From Eublepharis macularius (taxonomy: Eukaryota > Chordata > Lepidosauria > Squamata > Eublepharidae), in NCBI RefSeq assembly GCF_028583425.1, contig NC_072790.1, forward strand, positions 159,768,397 to 159,832,396: a DNA stretch of 64,000 bases, given 5' to 3'. The position numbers were made by a program, and so were the translations under genes. Shown in pieces: positions 1-11,270 of the stretch (positions within the stretch are counted from its first letter, which is position 1; every line of letters begins with the position of its first letter). The notes beneath the pieces are model-generated. The model saw nothing but the letters and a program-made list of their open reading frames with translations, made no database searches and was not told the DNA's origin.

Positions 1-175
1 TCCAGCGAGTTAGGCTGAGACGCTTTATGCGTCGGACTGCAAGGCGAAGGGTTAAGATGGAAGGCTAACGTTCATGATACAAACTCTGTGGCTGGCTGCG
101 CAGGAGTAGAAGGCATCGGATGTAATTTTATATGAAGAACGGCAATTGCACGTAGGGAGTTTGCATGAGATATAT

Positions 176-361
176 GGATTGCCAACTCACACTTGAGAAA
201 TATCTGGAGATTTGGGGAGTGGAGGGGCTTCAGCAGGGTGTAATGCCTTAGAGTCCACCCTCCAAAGCAGCCATTTTCTGCAGGGCAACTGATCCCTGTG
301 GCCTTGTGATCAGTTGTAATTCTGGGAGCTCTCCAGCCACCACCTGGAAACTGGCAACCCT
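176..361. mobile_element. hAT-like short non-autonomous element, copy A
   Basis: Shares its whole body with the copy at 28139-28361: the CTGGAGATTTGGGG block, the AGTCCACCCTCCAAAG block and the terminal CTGGCAACCCT. The left end is degraded. It has no coding capacity. The hAT assignment rests on the 8-bp target duplication around the other copy. Confidence 0.6.
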
Positions 362-504
362 GTTCACCACCGTGGACTGTCAAGAGTTTCTTTCCTCGTT
401 CCATATTAATTGTAGAATATTAATTTCACCCCAGCCAACCTGACCACTGTTTAAGGACAGTCACTTTTAGGTCAGCAGTGGAATGTTCTGAAGGATTAAA
501 ATGT

Positions 505-660
505 CCCAGCTCTGGTTCGTGAATGTGATTTTTAATGTCAGATTTTTGTCCATTTATTTTTTTGCACAGGGACTGACTTGTTTGTCCAAAGAAGAGAGTG
601 AAAGAGCATTGCTAACACTTCATAGCATATATATTATTGGAAGAACTTGGTATAACATGT
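505..660 (-). mobile_element. Penelope-like element fragment (GIY-YIG region)
   Basis: The plus-strand text TGTCAGATTTTTGTCCATTTAT and the following TGACTTGTTTGTCCA line up, with scattered changes, to the GIY-YIG nuclease region of the PLE at 62779-63201 (TGTCAGATTTGTGTCC, GGCTGGTTTGTCCA). This is a short antisense relic, joined directly to the CR1 3' end. No usable reading frame remains. Confidence 0.6.
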
Positions 661-710
661 TTATTTGTTTTTTTTTTAATGTATAGTCTACTTTTCTCAT
701 TGAGATCCAA

Positions 711-3176
711 GGCATGTAAGAAGGCCAGGAGAACTATATGCTGATGTAACCCATTCTGCCCCCCTTCATGATCTGCCCAGGTTCACAGAATCAGCATTGC
801 TGTCAGATGGCCATCTAGCCTCTGCTTAAAAACCTCCAAAGAAGGAGAGCCCATGACCTCCCGAGGAAGCCTGTTCCACTGAGGGGCCACTCTAACTGTC
901 AGGAAGTTCTTCCTTATGTTTAGCCAAAAATTCTTTTGATTTAATTGCAAACCGTTGGCTCTGGTCCGACCTTTGGGGGCAGCAGAAAACAACTTCGCGC
1001 CATCCTCTATATGACAGCCCTTCAAGTACTTGAAGATGGTTATCATCTCAGTCGTCTCCTCTTCAGGCTCGCCTCTCCATTCTGAGTTCCTTCAACCTTT
1101 CCTCATAGGACTTGGTCTCAGACGCCTCAACATCTGCGTAGCTCTCCTCTGGACATGTTCCAGCTTGTCTGTATCCTTAAATTGTGGTGCCCCAAACTGA
1201 ACACAATACTCTAGGTGAAGTCTGAGCAGAGTAGAGCAATACCATCACTTCTCGTGATCTAGACACTATGCTTCTGTTTATACAGCCAAAACCCACATTT
1301 GCCTTTTGAGCTACCACATCACACTGCTGACTCATGTTCAGTGTATGGTCTACTAGGATCCCTAGATCCTTTTTGCTCATATTACTACAAAGACAAGTCT
1401 CCCCCATCCTATAATTATGCTTTTGATTTTTCCTTCCTAAATGCAGAACTTTGCATTCATCTCTGTTGAAATTCATTTTTTAGCCCTGTTTTCAAGCCTG
1501 TCAAGATCATCCTGTATCCTTACTCTGTCTTTGACCATATTTGCTACCCCTCCCAATTGAGTATCATCTGAAATTTAATAAGTATTCCCTCTATTACTTC
1601 ATCCAAATCATTTATAAAAATGTTGAACAGAACAGTTCCTAAGACTGATCCCTGAGGAACTCCACTTGTCACTCTTCTCCAAGAGGATGAGAAACCATTA
1701 ACTTGCACTCTTTGGGTGCGATCTGTCAACTAGTTACAGATGCACCTAATAGTAATAGGATCCAAACCACATTTTACCAACTCGTCAACAAGGATATTAT
1801 GTGGAACCTTATTGAAATTGAGATAAACTATGTCTACAGCAGTCCCCTGATCCAGCAAGGCAGTAACTTTCTCAAAGAGATCAGGTTAGTCTGACATGAC
1901 TTGTTCTTGAGAAACACGTGCTGACCCTTAGTAATCACAGCCATCCTTTCTAAATGCTCTAGGACTGACTATTTGATGATTTGTTCTAAGACTTTTCCAG
2001 GTATAGATGTCAAGCTGACGGGTTGGTAGTTACCTGGATCCTCCTTTATCCCCTTCTTGAAGATGGGGACAACATTTGCCTGCCTCCAATCTTCTGGCAC
2101 CTCGCCTGCTCTCCAAGAATTCTCAATAATGGACAGAGGCTCAGAAATTACATCTGTGAGTTCTTTTAGTACCCTTGGGTGCAATTCATCAGGCCCTGAG
2201 GACTTAGTTCCATTTAAAGAAACTAGGTGTTTACATACTAACTCTATGCTGATCCTAGGCTGTAACTCCCCCATCATGTGTTCTGTTATTGCCATATTGA
2301 GCACCATTTCCCTCTCAGGAGAAGACTGAGGAAAAGTAGGAATGGAGCAGTTCTGCCCTCTCCATCGCCTGTTAAAATTTCACTTCCCTGTCCCTGCAAT
2401 GGGCCTGCCGTGTCCTTGCTCTTTTTCTTATTTTGAACATAAGCAAAGAACCCTTTTTGTTGTTTTTAGCATCTTTTGCTAGCCTAAGCTCATACTGAGC
2501 TTTAGCTTATCTAACACTCCTTACAAGCATTGGTTATTTGTTTATATTCATCCTTGCTTATAAGGCCCTCCTGCCATTTCCTAAATGAGTTTTTTTAAAT
2601 TTCTCAGTTCTTTAGAAAGCTGTTTATGAAGTCACCGTGGCTTCTTTAAGCGCTTCCCATTTTTCCTCCTCATAGGAATCATTTGTGATTGTGCTTTCAA
2701 TATTTCGCTTTTAAGAAACTCCCACCCCTCTTGAACTCCATTCTCTGTAAGTATTTCTGACCATGCGATTCTACCCAGCATAACTTTCAGTTTGTTAAAA
2801 TTTGCTTTTCTGAAGTCCAGCCTATATGTCTGACTACCTACAGCTTTTTCCTGACCAAAGACTAAATTCCAAAATTACATGCTACCCAGGGCGCCCGCTA
2901 CTTTCACCTCGTCAACCAGTTCTTCCCTTGTAGGTATCAAGTCCAAGATAGCAAAACCCCTTGTTTCCCTCTGTACTTTCTGAAAAATGAAGTTGTCAGC
3001 AAGACAAGTCAGGAATTTATTTGACCTTTCATCTTTAGCTATCTGGGTAATTGAAATCTCCCATGACCACTGTGTCCCATCTCTTTGTGAACTTTGTAGG
3101 AGTTTCTCATCCAAGTCTTCTGCTTGGCTTAGTGGTCTATAGCAGATCACCCCCATAGTATCACTATTATTTCTTA
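711..3176 (-). mobile_element. CR1 LINE, 3' part (endonuclease end, reverse transcriptase, 3' end)
   Basis: Read on the minus strand this is a decayed CR1 ORF2. The endonuclease end is near 3150-2880 ([14 protein letters not shown]). RT motifs follow: SSGPDELHPRVLKEL, WRQANVVPIFKKG, GNYQPVSLTSIPGK (2300-1970) and [19 protein letters not shown] (1690-1600). The typical CR1 tail is KDLGILVDHTLNMS, then RVAPQWNRLPREV (1380-790), ending at the CR1 3' UTR near 711. Several frame breaks separate the blocks, so it is inactive. It continues at 9937 after the Helitron insertion, making one element of about 3.8 kb. Confidence 0.9.
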
Positions 3177-3215
3177 CTAGTAACAAAGCCCATTGTGGGG
3201 AAAAATACAATGGGC
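3177..3215 (-). other. Helitron 3' terminal hairpin and CTAG
   Basis: The plus strand reads CTAG, TAACAA, then AGCCCATTGT and ACAATGGGCT ten bases apart. On the minus strand this is a 10-bp stem followed by the CTAG terminus. Confidence 0.8.
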
Positions 3216-3261
3216 TCTGGAAAGGGGAGGGCAGGCGGGCGGGCAGGCGGGCATTGCCACC

Positions 3262-3612
3262 TCCTCCATGACTGATCCTGGCTGGGTGAAGGGGGGACCA
3301 GACATTACAACCTCCTCCACTCCTGATCCCGGCTGGATGAAGGGGGGGGCAAGCATTGCTGCCTGCTCTGTACCTGATCCTGGCCAGGTGAAGGGGGAGC
3401 ACGTATTGCAACCTACTCCTTGCCTGATTCAGGCAGGATGGGGTAGGGTGAGCATTGCCACCTCCTCTGCTCCTGATACCTGCCAGGTGAAGGGGGGGTG
3501 GGCATTGCCTCCTGCTCCATGCCTGATCCCATCTGGGTGATGGCGGGGGCAGGTATTGCCACATGCTCTGCTCCTGATCCTTCTGCTGTAGGGTTTAGCC
3601 TAATGGGCATTG
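3262..3612. repeat. ~51-bp minisatellite, left block
   Basis: About six and a half diverged units, each starting near CCTGATCC and containing GGGTGAAGGGGGG and GCATTGCCACCTCCTC. Open frames across it (PPLHPARI-type peptides) come from the repetition and are not a gene. The same array resumes at 9611; the PLE sits between. Confidence 0.85.
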
Positions 3613-3741
3613 CCAGCTTAACCACTGTCCCATTTCATAATCCAAACTTTTTCGAAAGCTTGTCATTCCTTATGTAAACTGTAATAAAATATAGTATGTA
3701 CATAATAAAATATAACTGCTCAATAAATAAGTATTTGTATT

Positions 3742-4750
3742 TGTCCGGGGTCTGGGTCCCAGCCCCCAGACTTGCCAGGAGGGAGCAGTGGGAGGCAACC
3801 GGGAGGCAGTGGCCCTACCACCCCAGCCAGCAACCAGGTCCAGAACCTGCCCACTCCAGGGGGAAGAGGCGAAAGGCCCAAGCCTCAGAGGGCTGGGGGG
3901 AGCAGGGGGAGACCAGCCAGTCCCACCCTCCAGGGGGAAGAGAGGGGGCTAAGCAGGACTGAGGCAAAGGGCCAAGGCAGGGGGAACAGGGACCCAGCAA
4001 CAGCCCAAACAGAGCCCTTACCTTCCAAGGACGAGAAGCAGCCACTACAGCCCAGAGCCACACCCTGGCTAGAGGACAGCAGCCTGGCTCAGGAGGTGCT
4101 AGGAGCCAAGCCCCTCCAGGTGGAGCTGCCACAGGCATTCTGGGGGAGGAGATGGGTAGCCCCGCCCAGCATCAACAAGCAGGCAGCCCAGAAGCTGGCC
4201 AGGGCAGCTCCTCGCAAGCAAGGCCAGGCATGCTCAGCAGTACAGAAGCCGGCTGGGGAAGCTCCTCATGAGCAAGGCCAAGGAGACCTCAGCTGGGGAT
4301 GGCTCGCATTCAACCCCACCCTGCCAGCAAGGCAAGGAAGCCAAGAAGGGATTAGTGGTAGGAGGGAAACACCTGAGGGAAGGCACAGCTGGGCAAAGTC
4401 AGGAGAGGGAACAAGCCTAGAAGGAAGGCGGGGCGGGGAAAGGAAACTCTATATAAGGTGGTTAGGAAGAGCTCTGAGGTGGTGGGTGTGAGTAAGGAGT
4501 GATGGTGTGGAATGAGAGCAGAGCAGTGCAAGAGTGGAGGCTTGGAGGAGAGTTCTGGGAGAAGGAGATGATGGAGGACGCATCATCTCCAGGTTGAGCA
4601 GGCCAGCGAGTGGACTGAGAGGGAATCTGGGTGATGTATACCGCCCCTCCTTCCACAGAGCAGGGTCCTGCAGTATCCCTGGCACCCCTCTGATGTCAGG
4701 GCCGGCCCAGCTGGGGCCCCACCCAGCGGAGGCAGCGACAAGCCCTGACA
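3742..4750. mobile_element. Solo LTR 1 (fossil)
   Basis: A 1009-bp sequence beginning TGTCCGGGGT and ending CCCTGACA, flanked on both sides by the same 5 bp, GTATT (3737-3741 and 4751-4755). TG...CA ends and a 5-bp duplication identify an LTR left after recombination. A TATA-like CTATATAAGG lies near 4449. The interior is proline- and glycine-rich when translated but not coding. Family undetermined; the exact duplication suggests a fairly recent insertion. Confidence 0.75.
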
Positions 4751-4884
4751 GTATTTTCTTACAATATATACAATTTATTCACATACAGGACTTCAAGCAT
4801 ACAGTCTCATGTCACCAAATTGGCAAAGCTTCAGACGGATCATATCTGTGAGGGGGGGTGCGCTATGTTGAACTCATTATAAAC

Positions 4885-5427
4885 TTACAAGGAAATGAAG
4901 TGCATACTGAATTTAAAGAGATGAGGCTTCTTTTCTAAGATGTTGCAACCAGTTATAAGAAACAGGAACATGAAATGCCTGCTGAATCTAAAGAGACAAG
5001 GCTTCTTTTCTAGGTTGCTACAAACAGTTATAAGAAACGAATATTCAGTCTCATTGTTCAGACAGTTTGGTATTAGTAAATTTAATCTAAAAATCCATTC
5101 TGCTTCTCTTTGCAATAATTTACGTTGTATATCTGTTTCATGGGTGGATTTAATCACATCTACCACAGTAAATTGAAAATCACCGGTGTAAGGATGGCAT
5201 GCTATGAAATGGGAAGTTAATGGGGCATCCAAGACCTTATTTTTAATTCTTGATCTGTGTTCTTGGATTCTAACCTTTAGAGGTCTAGATGTACTGCCCA
5301 CATACAATAATCCACAAATATATATTACATATACAACATGGGTAGTAGTACATGTAGAAAAGGAAGAATCATAAATAAGTCTATGGGTTTTAGGATTCCA
5401 AATAAATGATAGAAAATTTGCACACAT
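4885..5427 (-). pseudogene. PLE1 GIY-YIG endonuclease domain
   Basis: Encodes VVYVIYICGLLYVGSTSRPL, then RIQEHRSRIKNK, LTSHFIACHP and LLQREAEWIFRLN. The VYVIYI...LYVGST pair is the GIY-YIG motif; the arginine and the EH following it and the E of REAEWIF fit the family's catalytic positions. In PLEs this nuclease nicks the target for primed reverse transcription. It is separated from its RT by the hAT-like insertion, so it is no longer a working gene. Confidence 0.8.
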
Positions 5428-5451
5428 TACAATTTCTGCAAGGGTGGTAAC

Positions 5452-8161
5452 TAGGGATGTGCAACCCCAAAAGATTCGGGTTTCCTGCTTCTGGTTTACC
5501 CAGAGCAGGAAAAAAAATTCAGGTAAACCAAAATGGCAAGCCGCTTTGGGTTCAGGTATTTAAGCCAATTCGGGATTATTAGGGAAGATGAGGCCATTGT
5601 TTCCAAAGGGAAATGCTGCTCCCGGCTATCTGCGGGCCTGGGGGGGGTGTCATTTTCTTCCCTAATAACACCAGATTTGCAGGGAACCCTCTCTCAACCT
5701 TCTGCTCACTGCCATCCACGTTTCAGGAAGATTGGACTTTGGAGGGCCATGTTATGGCCACCCAAAGAAGGTCCCCCCAGCCATCTATCTTCATTGTTTC
5801 CTATGGGAAAATTGGGGGGAAGTTTTCCATGAGGCTGGGGGTGGCATTTTGCAAGCAAAATGCACCAAACCTGCAGGGGACCCTCTCCCAACTCTCCTCC
5901 CATGGCCACCCAAATTTCAGGGAGATTGGACTTCAGGGGGCCATGTTATGGCCCCCCAAAGAAGGTCCCTCCAGTCGCATTATTTCCTATGAGGACTAAC
6001 TTCACACCAGAGAATCACAATAAGAAAACTCTGATTCAAAATACACAACAAAACCATATGAAGCAAGTGAGTGAGCAACTAGAAGTGAACTAATGAACAA
6101 CCTGGTGCCTATGAAAGGTGAGAACACAAGAGCTGTGGGTTTCTGGCCTGTGGCTCAAAGCAGGAAGTTTGATGAATGGGCTATTTCACTGGACATGGTG
6201 GGGGGGGGTGAGATTTTTCAAAGATGCCCAGTATCTGGCAAGAATTCTCTCTGCCTATCTAATTTCTGTAGCACCTGGAGAGGTGACAATGCGAGGCCCC
6301 CTTTCCCCTCACCTTTTCTCTGTACCAGATCAGTGAGGCACAAAACTGCATGACTCTCCAGGATGTTACAGAAAGAGGAAATTTATTTGGCTTGCATAAC
6401 AGAGAGACAGAAAAAAATAACATATTGTGTCTGTCCCAACTAACTCTGCCTGGTTATGCAGTCCTCCACCAACCCCACACAGGTGGCTGGGCAGGAAGGG
6501 CTGTCATTATCCTCCTTGAGTCCTTCAACTTCTGCAGACTCCTGGTACAAACTGTAGGTGGCATTGACTGTATGCTTCTTTTGTTGGGGGCTAAGGATAG
6601 ATTATGCCTTCTGCTTGTTTATTGGCCATCTAGTTCCTCATTGGGCACCCTCTTGTGACGGAGGTGCTCTCGGATCCAGTGCTGGAGACACGTAGACAGA
6701 GATTCTGCAGGGGCAACATTCATGCCTAGGATTTTATAGTCTCTGGGCCTCTCTCAAATAATGATGGGCCCAGCACATTAAAGAGGCTATACTTTAGAAT
6801 TAATCTTTTCCACCAAGTCTTTGAAGGGGGAGCTTGTTTCAGGGTTGGAGATTCAAACTGACCCATTATCTACTGAAGGCAAGGGTGAATTTGGCACTGA
6901 CACTCCACAAAGGAGTGGGGCAGTTAAAATGATCTGCCCATTGAAAAGCATAGATCCTTGTGGATTCCAACACCAGAGAATCACAATATGAAAAATTTGA
7001 TTAAAAATACACAACAAAACCATATGAAGCAAGTGAGTGAGCAACTAGAAGTGAACTAATGAACAACCTCCCTCAGTGCAGCCAATCTGATGAAAGGGGA
7101 TCAACTTCACTCCAGAGAATTATCCGTTGAATTCAACCCAAACCAAACTGAACCATGTGTTGAAAACTAGTGGGCTGTTCTAGGAGGCTGGAGGTGGCAT
7201 TTTGCAAGTAAAATGCACCAAACTTGCAGGGGACCTACTCCTACCTGCTCTCTGGAGATCACTCAAGCATCAGGGAGATGGGACTTCAAGGGGCCATGTA
7301 ATAGTTCCCCAAAGAAGGTTGACTGCCACCCCACTTTCTATTGTGGGAAAATCCAGACTTCCACAATAGAAACACATGGAATGTGGCATCCATGGCCACA
7401 GGCAGAAACCCCTCAATAAAACTCCCAACAGCCCAACAAAACCAAAGACAAACTCCTCAAAATTCCCTAGTATCCCCAGAGCTGGCTGGCCAGCCACTCT
7501 CCACGCTTCCCTATGGGGCCAACCATCGCAACAGAGATTCACACACACACACAAAATCAATTTTAAAAAAATTATTTCTTGTTAACAGCAATAAATAAAA
7601 AACATCCCATCTCTGTTAAATCACAATGTACAGTCCTAGATTAAATCAACCCCCGCCATCACACCAGAGAATAAAACACACTCCAAAGACAGAACCAATT
7701 TTTTTTTTAATTTCATTTATTGGATTTCTAGGAACAGCATTAATAGCACATTCAAATCACAGACCCACCTTGAAACATTTTTTTAAAAAAAATACTGTCC
7801 TCCCAGAGAATCCCCCAATCGGGAAGAGCTGCTTGCTGCTGCAGCGACTGGCTCTTTCTCTCAGCCAGTCTCCCTTCAGTGATCACCCCCTCTCCTGCCT
7901 CTCTCACTCCCCTCTTCCCCCTCCCATCAATTGAAAGCGGCTGGAAGAGAGCTCTTTGAAGCTTTTTTCCTCTTGCTGCAGCAAGGGAAAAAGGCTTCAC
8001 AGAGCAACCCGTATCAGCCCAAATCATTTCGGGTTGCTCTGCTTCAGGTTTCCCGAATCGGGCTAGCTCTGCTGGGGCCGATTCTGGAATCACAGATCAA
8101 CCCGAATTGGGGTTGATTCGAGTTTGCTTTGGGTTTCTGAAACCCAAAGCGCACATCCCTA
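5452..8161. mobile_element. hAT-like non-autonomous element, 2.7 kb
   Basis: Terminal inverted repeats TAGGGATGTGC / GCACATCCCTA with an 8-bp target duplication, GTGGTAAC (5444-5451) and GTGGTGAC (8162-8169), one mismatch. An 8-bp duplication with ends of this kind is typical of hAT. No transposase is recognisable. The interior has a ~130-bp block present three times (about 5655-5790, 5850-5975, 7195-7325; shared TGCACCAAACTTGCAGGGGA and GGCCATGT..AAAGAAGGT) and a ~97-bp direct repeat (6008-6104, 6968-7068). Confidence 0.78.
6008..7068. repeat. ~97-bp direct repeat pair inside the hAT-like element
   Basis: The block CACCAGAGAATCACAATA ... CAACTAGAAGTGAACTAATG occurs at 6008-6104 and again at 6968-7068, nearly unchanged. 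The 863 bp between them have no counterpart elsewhere in the window; I recognise nothing in them. Confidence 0.75.
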
Positions 8162-8293
8162 GTGGTGACCAGTAGGTTGTGTAGTTGCCTCCCTAAGTTC
8201 TTGAAAGGAGGAGTGCACTAACATATCCTTCTGATTTTTTGTCTTTCTATAGCCTATTATTGGAGTCTTTTCACATCCCACTAAATTACTAAC

Positions 8294-9194
8294 TGTAATG
8301 ATTTTAAGTAAATGTGTGTAGGTGTCTTTAAATGCTTGGTGTGGTATAGATGAAGAGTGGGGATGAAAGAGGGATGACTGAATGATATGACTGATTGATG
8401 ACTGAGAGTATAGGTGGCGTGAATGCAGTTTTAAACTGGAAGTGGAGAAAAAAAGATTCAGTCAGGGCAAGAGAGGCAAGCTGTTTGCAGCCTGAGTATT
8501 TTTAAGCAGTTCTGAGAGAAATATGACCTATATTGAAACCTGAACTGTGTGTTTGTGAAAGAACATTCAGTTAGGGAAAAGCAGGCAAACTGTGTGTGCG
8601 CCTGACAAAAGGTCTTACTTGTAACTGAGAGAGAAATTAATATCAAAAGCAGGCAAGCTGTGTGCAGCCTGAGCTTGTGTATGTTGTCTGAGAGAAATAT
8701 AACCTGTGTGGTAAACTGAACTGTGTGTTTGTGAAAGAACATTCAGTCAGGGAAAAGCAGGCAAACTGTGTGCGCCTGAGAAAAGGTCTTATAATTAAGA
8801 GAGAAATTAATATCAAAAACAGGCAAACGGTGTGTGAAGCCTGAGAGAAGATGTGTGTGACTGGGTTTAAGTAAAGTAACTTTAAGAACTGAGAACTACT
8901 CTTTTGAAACCATTAAGTTTTAGAAGTAATATGAAACCGATAAGCTTCTTATAAAAATAAAAGTTGACTTTTTTTTTATATATCCCAGAGTATCTGTCAT
9001 TCCTATATCCTATTCCTATCCTCAGGGCCACATAGTATCACAAAAAGCCTGACCCTTGGGCATGTTACTAAAGGGGAAATTTAAATAAAATATATTGGGA
9101 TATAATATTCCTAGTGGCAGCAATCTACCAAGAAGGGGTGAGAATAAAAGGCTTAAAGGCAAAATCTACCTAAGAGAAAGAAAGGGTCGTAACA
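8294..9194. mobile_element. Solo LTR 2 (fossil)
   Basis: A 901-bp sequence from TGTAATGATT to GTCGTAACA with a 5-bp duplication CTAAC (8289-8293, 9195-9199). Between about 8455 and 8860 it carries a short tandem array around GCAGGCAAACTGTGTG, and an AATAAAA signal at about 8957. The LTR at 42330-42935 has the same GGCAAACTGTGTG..GCCT motif, so the two may be distantly related. Confidence 0.72.
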
Positions 9195-9610
9195 CTAACT
9201 ATATGCCAATATTTCCCAATGATATTACTGATTTTGTTTGACAATGGGTTGTAGTCTATTGCCCACATTAAGGACCTACTGGATTCTTTAGATTTAGGTA
9301 TAAGTAACGTGCTTCAGGGAGTTAAAGCTGCTTTGTTTATAGCTGATTCAACTACATTTTCTGGGTAACGTCATGTCAAAAAGGTTCTACTGAAATGTCT
9401 ACTACCTTTTTCAAAGTCTCTGTTGTTTGTAGAATTTCTCTTCACTCTTAGATATTGGCCTATGGGGATGTTTCTATGCAGAAATGCTGGATGGAATGAG
9501 GAATAATGTAAATAGGATCCTCTATCTGTGGGTTTCCTAAACAAATGTACACCAAGTATACCTTCAAAATCCTTATACACTTTCATGTCCTGAAAATTGG
9601 TATGTTTCAA

Positions 9611-9830
9611 GCTACCTTCCCACCTGCTCCGCTCCTGATCCCAGCTGGGTGAAGATGGAGGATGGGTGTTGCTACCTGCTCCGTTCCTGATCCCAACTGG
9701 GTGTAGATGGGGGGCGGGCATTGCCACCTGTTCCGCTCCTGATCCCAGCGGGGTGAAGGCAGGGGACAGGTATTGCTGCCTGCTCCATGCCTGATCCCAG
9801 CCTGGGCTTCCCACTGCAGCACGTTCTATG
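9611..9830. repeat. ~51-bp minisatellite, right block
   Basis: About four units with the same CCTGATCCCAGC..GGGTG and CATTGCCACCTG blocks as 3262-3612. It is the other half of the Helitron's internal array, cut by PLE1. Confidence 0.85.
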
Positions 9831-9936
9831 GAGGTACAAGCTGCCTCGTCTGGGCTTCCGTCCACAGTAGCACCCACTGGAGGCACAGCAGGGTAGGAAG
9901 TGAGATGTCAGGAACACAGCCTTTAATATAGTAGGA

Positions 9937-11270
9937 TTCCTTTTATTTTCACCCAGAGACACTGAACTGAATTTCCATGCTCAGATACATGTGTTTCCTC
10001 ACAAGTATATACATCCTTTACATATAATGCTACTTCTCACCCTTCTTTACTTGTCTATTTCTTTTGAACAAGTTGTATCCCTAAGTCATAGTATTCCAAT
10101 TGTGAGTGTCATTCCACCAAGTTTCAATAATGCCTGTTATGTCATAGTCTCCTTCCTGTATTAGGACTTCAAGTTTCTCCTGCTTGTTTCCCATACTCTG
10201 CGCATTAGTGTAGAGACACCGGAAGCCATGAGTTGTATGCCCTGAGGTTTTTGTTTCTGTGCTTACCTGCTAGCATATGTTTCCTAGCATATGTTTCACT
10301 CCCTGCAGCTCTTCAGTGTTCCCTTCTACAGTTATAGGCTTTGAATTTTTGTCTCTCTTCCCCCATAGGATTTAGTTTAAAGCCCTCCTTATCAGGTTTG
10401 CAAGGCTTTTACCAAACACATTTTTCCTACCCTCTGAGGTGCAAACCATCTCTCGATAGAAGAGCTTCATCTCAAAATTGTAAGCCATGGTCCAAAAAAC
10501 CAAACCGCTCCTGATGACATCATCTACCTAGCCAGTCATTTATTTGCAGCATTCTTCATTCCCTTCCTAAACCATGGCGTATGACAGGAAGAACTGATGA
10601 AAACACAACATGTGCTCCCAGGTCCTTAATCTTTTTATCCAGAACCACATAGTCACTTTTAATGTGTTCTGGACTGTGTCGGGCATTATCACATGTATCA
10701 GGAAGGGGATAATAATCTGTGGGTTTGATAAGTCTTCCTACCCTTTCTGTCATACCCTGAATGCGCGCACCTGGTAGACAGCATACCTCTTGAGACAACA
10801 AGTCTGGTCAGTACACTTTACTTTTCTACCCCTCTCCATAGGGAGTCCCCAGTTACCAGCACACGCCTTTTCCTGTATTGAGGAATGGAAGCTCGAGTCT
10901 TCTCATCTGTAGAGGCCTGAGAAATTTCTTTTAAGGTTCAAGGAGTCTGGGGGAAGTAGCTCTTGATCCAGTAGTCCAGAATCAATATCTGTGGAGAGAT
11001 CCTGGAACTGATTGCTTAGCATCAGAGGCGCAGAATGTCTCCTGATTATCCTGCTCCTGGGGGTTGCTTTCTTCCATGTGCCTGCCTCTTGTATTAGGTG
11101 CTCATCTAAATCCTGAGATACCTTCCCTTCCTCCTCATGTTGCCCTCTGAAAAGTGCTTCATGCATTCTGTCCATGCACTCTTCATCTTCCCTTATTAAA
11201 TTGAGTGTGGACAAGCATGCCTCAAGTCCCTGTATCTTCTCCTCCAATAGAGCTACCCGCTTATACACTA
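9937..11270 (-). mobile_element. CR1 LINE, 5' part (ORF1 and start of ORF2)
   Basis: Minus-strand continuation of the CR1 at 711-3176. From the 5' side: a coiled-coil-like segment (MYKRVALLEEKIQGLEACLS, 11268-10905), then the ORF1 esterase-like domain (10860-10556: GDS-type start, VCCLPGARIQGMTERVGRL, IKPTDYYPL, IKSDYVVLDKKIKDLGAHVV), then the start of ORF2 down to the Helitron junction. Frames are broken. The ORF1 esterase domain is characteristic of CR1 in birds and reptiles. The 5' end abuts a BovB fragment. Confidence 0.82.

Larger units (their letters stand above)
3617..9610 (-). mobile_element. Penelope-like element PLE1, interrupted by three later insertions
   Basis: A minus-strand PLE inserted in the Helitron minisatellite. 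The end of the reverse transcriptase is at about 9600-9360: GILGVHLFRKPTDRGSYLHY, then IGQYLRVKRNST. The GIY-YIG nuclease follows at 5440-4885. The rest to 3617 is 3' untranslated. Only the C-terminal half of the ORF is present, so it is 5' truncated, and it is interrupted by a solo LTR (8294-9194), a hAT-like element (5452-8161) and another solo LTR (3742-4750). Edges are placed where the minisatellite text stops and are good to about 10 bp. Confidence 0.75.
3177..9936 (-). mobile_element. Non-autonomous Helitron, expanded by nested insertions
   Basis: On the minus strand it starts TCCTACTATATTAAAGGC after a host A and ends with a hairpin (AGCCCATTGT paired with ACAATGGGCT), a six-base spacer and CTAG before a host T. 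Those are the Helitron hallmarks: 5' TC, 3' hairpin plus CTRR, A/T target, no target duplication. Removing it rejoins the two CR1 halves cleanly. Its own sequence is only about 0.76 kb (3177-3616 and 9611-9936) and is mostly a ~51-bp minisatellite. It encodes no Rep/helicase. A second 3' end of the same family is at 20722-20764. Confidence 0.82.

Noticed and set aside
3193-3625. Possible repetitive-protein gene (PPLHPARI-type repeats)
   Set aside because: Translation of a ~51-bp minisatellite in a Helitron; open in several frames at once.
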